Source of the DNA: Chlamydomonas sphaeroides | Taxonomy: Eukaryota; Chlorophyta; Chlorophyceae; Chlamydomonadales; Chlamydomonadaceae | Assembly (NCBI GenBank): GCA_001662425.1 | Contig: BDDC01001943.1 | Location: 1 to 14,084, forward strand | Direction: 5' to 3' | DNA length: 14,084 nt | In this document: piece by piece, positions 1 to 8,704 of the stretch | How the letters are laid out: each line of letters begins with the position of its first letter | How positions within the stretch are numbered: the stretch's first letter is position 1 | The notes under the pieces: model-generated | What the model was told of the DNA's origin: nothing | Database searches by the model: none | The model's input: only the letters and a program-made list of their open reading frames with translations | Program-made: the position numbers and the translations under genes

Positions 1-68
1 CCCGCCAGCACCCCACCCGCGTCCCTGCCCGCCAGCACCCCACCCGCGTCCCTGCCCGCCAGCACCCC
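1..68. repeat. 27-nt tandem repeat in an HDAC intron
   Basis: Two perfect 27-nt copies (1-27 and 28-54) are followed by the first 14 nt of a third (55-68), which then diverges. The unit starts CCCGCCAGCACCCC and is C-rich on the + strand. It sits within the intron that ends at the acceptor AG 112-113, so it adds no protein repeat in the model used here. Confidence 0.85.
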
Positions 69-113
69 GCCCTGCTGCTGCACGCTGCGCCTGCCGCGCC
101 CCCTGCCCCCCAG

Positions 114-2189
114 GATGCACGTGGGCGGCTCCATCCTGGCCGCCGGCCTCGCCCTGGAGCGCGGCTGGGCCCTCAACCTGGGCGGCGGCATGCACCACGC
201 GGCGGCGGACCGGGGCATGGGCTGGTGAGCTGCAGCGCTGGGTGGTCCTGAGCCCGGGCCCGGGTCCGGCGCCCGCGGTGGGGTGGTGGGGAGCGTTGCG
301 GTCCGCGGCCGTGGAGCGAGGCAGGGCGAGGCCGTGGAGCGAGGCAGTGCGAGGCAGTGCGAGGCAGTGCGAGGGCAGCAGGCCGGGGGGGGTGTCCCGG
401 TGCTGCTGCTGCGGCAGCGGCGGCGCCCGTCAGTGCCCGGCGGCGGCCCAGGACGACGCATGCCGGTCCTGCTCTGCTCCTGCCCCCGCAGGTGCCCGTT
501 TGACGACATCATGCTGGCGGTGCTGCGCGCGCGCGCCGCCACGGGGCGGCAGCTGGTGGTGCTGGTGATCGACCTGGATGCGCACCAGGGCAACGGCGTG
601 GAGCGGGTGCGGCATGCCGCGTGATGGGTGGTGCTGGGAGAGCCGCAAACCGAGGGCTGCTTGGAAACCACCGTAGCCGTAGCCGGCCTGGTGCGTTCAA
701 CTTTCGGGGACACCTTGATTCGCACAACCCACGACATTTGCGCAGTGAAAAGGACAGGCCGGACCTGCCGCTGCCCGACCTGACAATGCTGGACACGATC
801 CAGCCGATGTCTATACGGAGCTGCGACTATGACGTCGATACGATACTCATGTCCCCTATCACGATGCCGTCACGTGTGGCCACAGGACAAGCTGGAGCTG
901 AAGGTGCCCGACCTCTACATACTTGACGCATACAACGCGCAGGTCTTTCCGGGCGACGACTACGCCAAGGTGCGCACGCCGCCACTGCTGCCATCGCACC
1001 GCACCACGGCAGCGCGCCGCCATCCCAAACGCACCCCGGCTCGCGGCACGGCCGCCGCGACATGGCCAGCCGCGCAGCTCATCGCCGGATGGCGCGCCAG
1101 CCTGCCTGAGGTGCTTCACAACCCTAGCGCCAGGCGCTGCGTCACTGCACCCCCGCCGCACATGTACGCGCAACTCCACACACCCACCCCGACGCACATG
1201 TACGCGCAACTCTGCGCCACTCCACACACCCGCCCCGCCGCGCGCCAGAACGCCATCGACATTGCCGTGGAGCTGCGGCCGCGCACAGGCGACGTCGAGT
1301 ACCTGCGCCGCCTGGGCTCCGCGCTGGGCCGAGCCGCCGCCGAGCTGCCGCGGCCCGACCTGGTCATCTACAACGCGGGCACCGACGTGCTGCAGGGCGA
1401 CCCGCTGGGCCGGCTGGGCGTGAGCGCCGAGGGCGTGCTGGAGCGCGACGAGATGGTGCGTGCACGCGTGCGTGCGTGCGCGGCGGCGGCTCGTCGTGCC
1501 GTACGGCGGCGGTGTGACGGTCCTGAGGCGTGTGCGCTCCGCGCTCGCGCTCGCGTTGCGCTAGGCCGCACGGGCACCGCGCCCGCCGCTGCAGGGACTG
1601 GCTCGTGAGGCTCGTGCCGCCTGCGGCTGCGGCTGAGGATGAGGCTGCGGACGTGCGGCCCTCTCTCTCTTGGCGCCCATGTTGCGTCGTAAGCATGAGT
1701 CTGAGTACCGCTCTCTGCTCGCAGGTGTGGCGCTGGGCTCGGGACGTGGCGCGGGCGCCCATCGCCATGCTGCTGTCGGGCGGCTACGCGCGCGAGGTGC
1801 GCCCGGGCGTGGCGGCGTGGGGCTGCGGGCGGCCGGCGCGGGCTTGCGTGTGTTCCTCGCGGCGCCGTGGCCCCAGCCTGCCCGGCCCCTGCCACAGCCG
1901 CCTGGCAGGCGAGGCCGCGCCGCCGACGCCTGGCAGCGCCCCCAGCCCTCTGCCGTGCGGATCCAGGTCCGCCTGCGTGTACCGTGGTACCGTGGTACCG
2001 TGGTACCGTCGCTGGCCGTCCCCTGGCGCCCCGCCACCACCCGCAGCCGGCGGCGCTCGCCGCGGCCTTTCCACACCCACGTTACCTATTTGTGAACACA
2101 CGTGCACCTGCCGCGCGCGCCCACAGTCGGCGGCGGTCATCACCGCCTCCATAGCCAACCTGTTCCGCACCTTCCGCCTCAACGCATGA
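114..2189 (+). CDS. Class IV (HDAC11-type) histone deacetylase, 3' six exons, 5' partial
   Basis: Zinc-dependent lysine deacetylase or deacylase; the class acts on acetylated or fatty-acylated lysines. Exons: 114-224, 492-606, 886-969, 1249-1455, 1725-1796 and 2127-2189 (TGA at 2187). All join in frame across GT-AG introns and give 216 C-terminal residues. Visible motifs in order: GGGMHH (the paired active-site histidines), DLDAHQGNG (zinc-binding Asp and His), a class IV-like stretch LDAYNAQVFPGDDYAK, YNAGTDVLQGD (second zinc Asp), and SGGY (transition-state Tyr). The C-terminus ends about 20 residues after SGGY, as expected for compact HDAC11-like enzymes of roughly 350 residues, so about the first 130 residues lie upstream of base 1. 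The intron after 224 splits a Trp codon (phase 2); the four later introns are phase 0. G114 completes a codon begun upstream. Class IV is favoured over classes I and II by the spacing and by the VFPGD/YNAGTD context. Exon borders were read by eye, but homology on both sides supports each one. Confidence 0.93.
317..373. repeat. 10-nt tandem repeat in HDAC intron
   Basis: The unit GAGGCAGTGC occurs three times exactly at 341-370, with degenerate copies just upstream (GAGGCAGGGC, GAGGCCGTGG). It lies inside the intron 225-491. Confidence 0.8.
1158..1238. repeat. Imperfect 36-nt duplication at the end of an HDAC intron
   Basis: A 19-nt block, GCACATGTACGCGCAACTC, occurs at 1158-1176 and again at 1194-1212. 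Each copy is followed by a CACACACCC-type tract; the second copy has about 10 extra bases before it. The duplication abuts the acceptor of the intron 970-1248. Confidence 0.8.
1980..2009. repeat. 8-nt TACCGTGG tandem array in the last HDAC intron
   Basis: TACCGTGG occurs three times, followed by a partial TACCGT copy. Each junction creates the palindrome GGTACC. It lies in the intron 1797-2126 and has no coding role in the model. Confidence 0.85.
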
Positions 2190-2870
2190 GTGCGGCGCTG
2201 CGGCCTCTTCGCACGCGGCAAGGGGCGCCTGGCGTGAGGCGCCTGGCTTATGGCGCAGCGCTCCTCGGCAGCGGCGGCGGCGCGTGCCAGCGACGCAGCA
2301 CGCCGGGGCGCGGCAGAGGCGGCGCTCGACAGGGCCCGCTCGCCGGGTCAGGCTGCGGGCAGGCTTCGACTGAGCCGGCTGTTGCGTTAAGAGCCTGGGT
2401 GCGCAGCGTGCGTGTGGTGCTGGCTTGGGCCGGGGCTGCGACCACTCAGGTCACGGCGCTTGGTGGAGTGTCGTACCGCGGGCGTGTGCGGATTTTGGGC
2501 TTGCCCCGGCGGGCGGAGCGGCGCCCGCATGCGTGCGAGAGCCAGCGGGGCCTAGCTGAGCCAGCGTAGCGTAGCCTAGCCTAGCCTAGCCCAACCTAGC
2601 CTAGCCTAGCCTGGACGCAGCGGCATGGTGCCGCGATGGCAGCGGCAGCCGCATCGGTGTATACGGCGGTTGGGGCTTGGCGGGCGGTGTGGGCGGTGCA
2701 GGCGAAGGGAGGCCCTGGTGCAGGCGGCCCGTGGCCTCCCGCGGGACGCCGGGGGTGGCGCTCACACAGCGGACGTGTAGGCGTGTCTGAGAGCGGCGGC
2801 CACCTCCAGCGCTCAGCATACCCGGCATCCTATATGCCGCGCACGCGCATGCCAAGCAACTGGCAGAGGT
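2190..2870 (+). other. 3' flank of the HDAC gene, GC-rich, no gene supported
   Basis: This GC-rich stretch follows the HDAC stop codon and probably contains its 3' UTR. I did not find the chlorophyte poly(A) signal TGTAA on the + strand between 2190 and 3240, so the transcript end cannot be placed. Open frames here (for example one running from inside the last HDAC intron to 2569) are Arg/Gly/Ala-rich with no recognisable motif, and look like products of GC-rich sequence. Confidence 0.5.
2571..2610. repeat. CTAGC pentanucleotide array
   Basis: Eight consecutive 5-nt units: GTAGC, three CTAGC, one variant CCAAC, then three CTAGC, flanked by further CGTAGC/CTGG remnants. This is a short microsatellite in the HDAC 3' flank. 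It does not match the TTTTAGGG-type algal telomere unit. Confidence 0.9.
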
Positions 2871-3247
2871 CGCTCCGAACACGTGGTATAACGAGGAAAA
2901 CCGATGATAATTTGCACCGCAACATGAGAAAAACAGGGAACACGCACCTACCTGTAGGAATTTCACGCTGAAGAGGATGCCCTAGCATGAAACGGGCCAG
3001 GCGGCGCAAGTCGCACTGTCAACACGCAGTACAAACAATGTCCGATTATTCAAGGACCAGTAATTATAAGTTCTGCGCATTCCACTCACTACACGCATCC
3101 TTGTGCGCAAGAAAATTACATGACATTCAAGAAGCCTATCTTGAAACCAAGCTAGCGTCTCGTAATTGCAGGAACTGCGCTTGAATACGCAACGTTTTAA
3201 GGCGGCACAACGCACAACACTGTGCCGCTACCTAGGTGTTCGACGCG
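2870..3247 (+). promoter_or_regulatory. AT-richer spacer, candidate promoter and 5' UTR of the next gene
   Basis: Base composition drops sharply from the GC-rich flanks to a more AT-rich stretch just upstream of the start codon at 3248. A TATAAG box-like sequence lies at 3065-3070, about 180 nt before that ATG. The placement between two same-strand genes fits a promoter, but no transcription start can be read from sequence alone. Confidence 0.3.
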
Positions 3248-4640
3248 ATGGCCGCTGCTCAGGGATTCAAACTGTCTCACAGCAGCAGTGCTGGATTCCA
3301 GCCTTCGGCGTCGGCGCCCGGAAGCGGCAGCTCGTTCTCAAGCAACCCGGCATGTGGAGCCTTGACGCTTGCGACGCAGCACCCGCTTGGTGCGCTCCCG
3401 AGCGCGCAGTAGTAGCAGCGCCTCTCAGCGAGCATCGGTACCAAGTTTCACTGTAGCAACGTAACGCTGCAGTCATCTGGACACCTCAAGGCTCGTATGC
3501 TCGGGCCTCGCATTGACGCTGTGATGTGTGCCCTCGCCAGGTATGACTCACTCGGTTCATGCGGTTCAACCAGTTCTTCTCATACAGGAGGCGAGCCACA
3601 ACAAGGCGAGCCATCCAAACTATCAGCACGATGCTTCCAGGGGTAAGAACCTGGCCTTGTGGTCGCTTGTCGTCGACCCACCCGAACAGCAAATGCCGGT
3701 GTTGCGTCTAACATCGCACCTGCACTCCGCAGAGCCCACGGCGGCGGCCACGGAGGGCGCAACCTGCAGCGGCCTACAGCGTTACTCCCATAACGCCTCT
3801 GTCACGGCGCCCACCGCCGCTGATGTGCAGCTGCACCGGGCTATGTCCGACCCCGACAACCACACAGCCGGCGCATGGCCGCTACACCTGCTCGCGCTCC
3901 CAGCGCTCTACCTGTCCGCTCCCCCGGCACCGCCTCCATGCGACGCCATCGCCACACTCTCCAACATGGAAAGCGCCTCCACGCCTGCGCAACTCATCAC
4001 CGGCTGCGGCGCCAGGTCGCAAGCCGCTGCCGCACCGCAGCACATGATCCACGGCCGCTGCGGCCCGCTGCTGCAGGTCGCGGCGGTCAAACAGCAGTCG
4101 CCTGCGCAGTGGGAGGCCCGGTCGCTGCAGGGGCTGCAGGGGCCTGCGGCGCTTCACCCCGTGCTGCTCGAGGTGGTGCAGGAGCTGCAGGCCATGCAGC
4201 TGGCGCTGGCCACCACCCGACTGCCCGACGCCGACGACAGCCCGGGCGATGCGGGCAAGCAGCCGGCTGCACAGACCACGGCGTGCGGCTCGCTGCCATC
4301 CGGCAGCGACGGCAGCGGCGGGGCTGGTGAGCTCGGGGCCCTCGCTAAGCCGCCGCCCTCTGGCCCCAGCGCTTCCCTTGAGCTCGCCCTGTCCGTCGCA
4401 GCGCGCCCTCGGGCCAGCGGCGCTGCTGCGACGGCCTGTGCTCCGTCGACGGTCGGGCGAGTTGCGGCGGCGCTGGCGTGGCAGAGTCCGCTTGCTGGCG
4501 GGGACGCGGCCAAGCGCCGGTCCGCGGGGCAGGCGGCGAGGAGCGCACCGGCGGCGTCGGGCGAGAACACGGGCCAGCCGCTTACGGGTCATCAGGCCAG
4601 GCGCGGGAAGAGCCGCCAGGGCTCGGCGAGAGGCAAATGA
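3248..4640 (+). CDS. Unrecognised Ala/Ser/Pro-rich protein, three exons, 383 aa
   Basis: I do not recognise this family. The model joins 3248-3389, 3541-3642 and 3733-4640 (TGA 4638-4640). An in-frame TAG at 3233 supports ATG 3248 as the start. Exon 1 starts MAAAQGFKLSHSSSAGF; unspliced, it would stop at 3410 after 54 codons. Its donor G|GTGCGC is the type used in the neighbouring HDAC gene, and the acceptor CTCGCCAG at 3540 rejoins in frame to give LGMTHSV. The second intron (3643-3732, donor GTAAGA, branch-like CTAAC, acceptor CCGCAG) is also phase 1 on both sides. Exon 3 shows strong G/C preference at third positions. The protein is mostly low complexity. A likely amphipathic helix, HPVLLEVVQELQAMQLAL, lies near residues 223-240, and the tail is basic (RRGKSRQGSARGK). 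No signal peptide or membrane segment is convincing. The second intron is 90 nt and stop-free, so its retention would simply add 30 residues. Exon 1 is the least certain part. Confidence 0.6.
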
Positions 4641-5170
4641 GCTGGCTGGGCACGCTTGCTCGCATCCGCACAGGCCCTACGGACGCAGGACGCGTCGCCC
4701 TGGCGCCTGGGTGTTTGTGGTTGCATTCTATGGCGTTCATTACTTTGTTTTGCATGAAAGGGATATGAGGGCAGGTGCCCGAAGGGTACCCCTAAGCGCG
4801 CGTTAGCCCTGCGTTGGCCTCTTCTGATGACAATGTTGGTATTGCGAATGATGCAGCATGTGCTAGGCTTCTGGGCGTATGCATGTGTTGCGTCTGGAGC
4901 GCCGCTGTTCGCCCCGTGCGGGTGGCCCAACTTCCGGCAGCGCGTGGGCTGCAACGATGTGTCGATTGGTTGAGTGCTGCAACGGCGGGATCACTCCCGT
5001 CGTGCTGTTGTGGATACGACAAGTACGGCAGCGGGTGATCAGCGGGTGTGGATGAACCCCAGGATGTGCACGGGTACTGCGCGTCGTCTTGGATAGGCAC
5101 GCACGCTAGCGTGCTGGCTAGTTAAGGTAGGGATGATTAACTCCCTCCGCCCCAGGTTGCTGCGCGCTGG
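4641..5170 (+). other. 3' flank of the unrecognised gene, no gene supported
   Basis: This sequence follows the stop codon at 4640 and becomes progressively less GC-rich. It probably includes the 3' UTR, but the first + strand TGTAA I found downstream is at 6389-6393, too far away to assign confidently. A perfect 14-bp palindrome is at 5101-5114. Confidence 0.4.
5101..5114. repeat. 14-bp perfect palindrome
   Basis: GCACGCTAGCGTGC equals its own reverse complement. It lies in noncoding sequence with no assigned function. Confidence 0.8.
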
Positions 5171-6000
5171 GATTTGCAAAGGTGCACCCGCACGCACGTC
5201 GCCGGCAGTATCACGCCTCGATGGTCGGGCACGCGGCTCGTGCGGCGCTACCAGGGCGGCCGCCGCTGCCGCCTGCTGGGGGCATATGGCGTAGACGGAT
5301 ACGCCGCTGGCCTGGCGTGTGCTGCCGTGTCAGCGTGCTGTACTTGTGATTGGCTGGGCCCCGGCAGGATAGGATGGATGCGCGCGTTCAAACTCGGTGG
5401 CTCGATCAGACGTTTGGGCTTCAGATGCAGGGCATCGGGAACGCTCTCAGAGCAGGCCTGCTGGAATAAGCCAGACGCGAAAGAGAGCGGGAGGCGGATG
5501 TTAGCTGCGGCGGTAGCTGGGAGCCACAGGGTACAGGGACGTGCGCTGATTATGGTCGTGTGCGCACCTGCACAACGCATGGCCGTGTTGTGCATCCCTT
5601 TGCCGACAAGGCGAAGATATGACGGTGTGACGCCATGCCGACAACCAGCTCCTTGGCGGGCTTGCTTGATAGATGCTTCAATGCGGACGACAAAGCCTAC
5701 GTATATGTGCGTACTGGTGTTGCTGCGGGGCCGCAGGTGCAGCCGTGCGGGCAGCAGGGCATGGCTGCCGCTGGCGCCGGCGCCCTTCTTCGTTCTTTGC
5801 TGCGGTGTGTTGGAGAGCTGTTGACTTGCGAGGCCGGGGCGGGCCAGCGGACGATGGCCGTGTGTCTTCGTGCGATCGGTGCAGATTGCCGCACATATAT
5901 GCTGCTTTCGATAGTGTGTTCGGATGTCTGCAATTGGTTTAAACTTGATTCTACTTGATCCCTCTACCCGTGTGCCTAGCCGTCTGACTTCCACGCTGAA
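5171..6000. other. Segment open on both strands, no supported gene
   Basis: A 216-codon frame on the + strand (5174-5824) and a 248-codon frame on the - strand (5248-5994) overlap almost completely. Neither shows a domain motif or the third-position G/C bias of the real exons nearby. The + frame begins with a non-ATG codon. I saw no convincing splice-joined exon set. It may be degraded mobile DNA or ordinary spacer. Confidence 0.35.
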
Positions 6001-6012
6001 GACTTCGTGTGA

Positions 6013-6030
6013 AGCCGTCAGTTGACGGCT
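6013..6030. repeat. Short hairpin (8-bp arms, 2-nt spacer)
   Basis: AGCCGTCA (6013-6020) and TGACGGCT (6023-6030) are perfect reverse complements. The hairpin is followed at once by a CGCTCGCTGCGCTCG direct-repeat motif. The arrangement resembles ends or internal parts of small nonautonomous elements, but I found no matching second end. Confidence 0.7.
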
Positions 6031-6540
6031 CCGCGCTCGCTGCGCTCGGACGCAGCAGAGGAGAGTCCTGATCGATGTAGCACGGGGGCCTCTTGCAACA
6101 CGATCTGGCGTCCCCAGTACGCTTCGCGGTCAACAGTCATTCCTCCTTTGACTTCGTTCTAGCTTATCATAAACAGTGTTGCCGGGTAATAGCCGTGCGC
6201 CTGGCCAGCATGTACATCCATCCGGGCTTCCGGAGGCCCCGCTGTCACCTGTCACTGTTCTGGTATCACGCACTGCTTGCTGGGGGGCACTGGCCCGATG
6301 CATGTCGCCGCTCCTTCGTACTGCAGCGCCAGCGTAGAATCTCCTTGCAGCCCGCGGGAGTTGGGCGCCAAGACCGCAGCCCGGCCAGTGTAACCCTATG
6401 GTTGCCAGCATGTCGCCGCGCGCCAATGCCCCGCGCCAGCGGCTCGAGACTACAACAATTGTATGCAGTAGTATGGTCTGCAGGAGTAGGGAGGAGCATG
6501 GGCGAAGGCACGAGCACGGACAGGAAAGCCCAGCGACAGC
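6031..6540. other. Spacer with no gene recognised
   Basis: Mixed-composition sequence with short AT-rich patches near 6140-6180. A + strand TGTAA (6389-6393) could be a poly(A) signal for an unidentified transcript. Overlapping open frames occur on both strands, without motifs. Confidence 0.35.
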
Positions 6541-6543
6541 ACA

Positions 6544-7530
6544 TTGTACGACATAGCGCGGCGGGCGGACATGACCGAGGTTATAGGGGTTGGCAGGCAT
6601 GGATGGGGTAACAGGGCAGGGAGAAAGTCCGATCAAGGCCGGGGCACGGACCCCCAGAGGGGTTTCCCACCCCACGGCCGCTGGCCGGTGGTCGCGACGG
6701 GCTGCTGTGGAGGTTGCAGACAGGCGCCTGGCGCCTGGTCATCCCTCGCGCGAGGCTTGGCACGGTGGCATGGGAAGGCCAACGAACGTGCTACACACCC
6801 GGCAGCCCGTCGCGACGGCGCCAGGATGAGGTGCCTCGGCGCAGGGAACACAATGGCGACGGCACACTCTGCAGGCAAAGTCGGCAGGGCGGCATACGGC
6901 GGCCCAACAGACCGAAGCGCCAGCGGAATGCGCACGAAGCAACAACCTGCACGGCCCGACGCATCAGGCACCACCCGGCACGAGGACGCGCCTAGCCCAT
7001 CCCAACCCACGAAGCCAAAACCCAATCCAACCAACAGACCCTTGAATGACTTCCCATGGCTCTTCCCAAAAAATCTCCCCAGCTGCGCATGGGTGCATGC
7101 GGTCCAAGATAGAGCGCTGAGATGCAGCGAGCTCCGCAGCCAGCCCACAGCACCTCAAAACCTTGCTCAGTGGCGTGTAGCATCCAGCGTCGCTGACGGG
7201 CGAACGCACCAGAGATGGTCGGCGTGGGCAGGGATAAATGTAAGTAGTGTCAGCGCCGGCAACAGTGGCGGACCGCTCCAGCAATCACAAAAGCGTAACT
7301 ACGCGAAGGCAGCACGGTATCCGGCGCTCACGCGGCCAAGGAAACCGGCCCGGCAACCCCAGGAACCCCGCCCTACAACCCGTGGGGACGGCACGGTAAG
7401 TGCGCATTGCAAGGCACTGCCAGGTTCCCGCCGCGTCCCCACTAACCGCGCAGCCTGCAAATGTGCAACGCTTCCCGTTACCGTTCTACACCGCCATTCA
7501 AGGACGCCCGCTAACCGGTCGGGTTGCTGA
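6544..7530 (+). other. Long open frame of doubtful coding status (328 codons)
   Basis: A + strand frame runs 6544-7530 starting from a non-ATG codon; the first clear internal ATGs are near 6574 and 6853. The product is Arg/Pro/Thr/Gln-rich with no recognised domain. Third positions lack the strong G/C bias of the accepted exons, and much of 6950-7230 is C/A-rich and G-poor. Intron-like signals occur inside it (GTAAGTAG at about 7240; GTAAGT at 7396 with CTAAC and GCAG ending at 7453). A lineage-specific gene or mobile-element remnant remains possible, so it is recorded as doubtful rather than as a CDS. Confidence 0.2.
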
Positions 7531-8330
7531 GCACCCGGGGTGCCAGAGCGGTTGTTGCAAGGTGGTCTCTGTTCCTCTCCTGGCATCATCCTTCGGGTTG
7601 TGATTGGAAACCCAGTGGCCGCCGTGCAACCCCGCGCTCCCGGAGCCGGAGCAACCTCCGGTGGCGCGAGTACCCCTCAGAAACCCCCAATCAACTGAAC
7701 AGCCAGTCCCAGGAATCCTCTGGAACTCGGGTTACAACCCATGATCTGGGCCAAAGAACCTCGGCACCCGTCGTACCCCTCAAAGTATCTAGATACTTTT
7801 CTAACAACGCCCCACACATACGTCCTCTACTAGCGCCCAACACAACGCCCGCGATGTCCAAGGTGCTCAGGCAGATGCCTTCGCGGCAGCCCCATTGATG
7901 CTGGTCAAGTCTAACCGCTGAGAGAAAGCCCCACCTGGACCGCCGCCACCCAATAATGGAGGGCTTGGCGCGTCGCATGGAAGCGCCACACTGCACCGCA
8001 TGACGTCTTTCGAGGACTAGCAAAAAGCTCATCGATCACGGGAAGGCATGCAGCGTGAGAGCGCCAGGGAGCCCGGAGTGCCGGGGCGGGGGCGCGGGCG
8101 GCGGAGGGCGAGGCTCGCACGCGCAGGCACGCGCCGAAGCGGCGCCAGAGAGCTCCGCTCGTTGAGCTTGCATGGCGCCGCACCCCAAGTATCTTTTCAG
8201 TGGTTCCTGCACAAGGTCGGCACGGCCGCAGTGCCATGCGAAGCAGGGACGCGGCTGAACCCTGGCCATACGCAGCCATGTCGAGCACAAACAGTGCCGG
8301 TTTCCAGTAACTCTGACAACCTCGACCCAT
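7531..8330. other. Spacer with no gene recognised
   Basis: Several overlapping frames occur, mostly on the - strand (7691-8032 and 7911-8330). None has a recognisable motif. A TTACA at about 7728 would read TGTAA on the - strand, leaving open a minus-strand transcript, but no coding frame supports one. An 18-bp palindrome is at 7782-7799. Confidence 0.35.
7782..7799. repeat. 18-bp perfect palindrome
   Basis: AAAGTATCTAGATACTTT is self-complementary over its full length. It is AT-rich within a GC-rich region. It could be a protein-binding dyad or a remnant of an inverted repeat; no function is visible. Confidence 0.85.
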
Positions 8331-8704
8331 GAACCAAGCACCAAAGAGTTTATCGCGCTACTGACATTGTTAAGGCCGAGAGCTGACAATTATATCATCG
8401 GTTACGCTTGAACACAACTTTTACCCATCGCGTACAATGCGTAACTTTGGGCGTGGAAGTCATATTGCAGCCAACAAATACATGTAAGCCTTAACAATCA
8501 AAAAGCTACTTGCCCGCGTGTCGGACTTGATGAGTTTCTACCTATAATCTGACTTCACGCATATATGTTGCCTTCGTGTTAGTAGAAAGCGTTAAGGTAG
8601 TCCCGGTGAGTATAACGTACAGCCGCCGTAATTGAAACCACCGCTTCCTCGTGCGTCCAAGTTTCCCTACTGGCAAGAAGTAGAGCTGGCACCCCTTACT
8701 CGAC
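8331..8704 (+). promoter_or_regulatory. AT-richer region, candidate promoter and 5' UTR of the kinase gene
   Basis: An AT-rich interval lies immediately upstream of the kinase start codon at 8705. It contains TATAAT at 8543-8548 and ATATATG at 8561-8567, about 140-160 nt before the ATG. The composition change parallels the one upstream of 3248. The start site is inferred. Confidence 0.35.

Noticed and set aside
607..1248. Two neighbouring HDAC introns (607-885 and 970-1248) of identical 279-nt length, possibly duplicated
   Set aside because: Apart from similar donor bases their sequences do not align by eye, and only the second is stop-free. Equal length appears coincidental.
829..1608. 259-codon + strand frame as a stand-alone gene
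   Set aside because: It is HDAC exons 3 and 4 read through the stop-free intron between them and into flanking introns.
4326..4369. Possible intron inside the last exon of the unrecognised gene (GTGAGC to CCCCAG)
   Set aside because: At 44 nt it is too short for the introns seen here, and the frame is open and coding-like across it.
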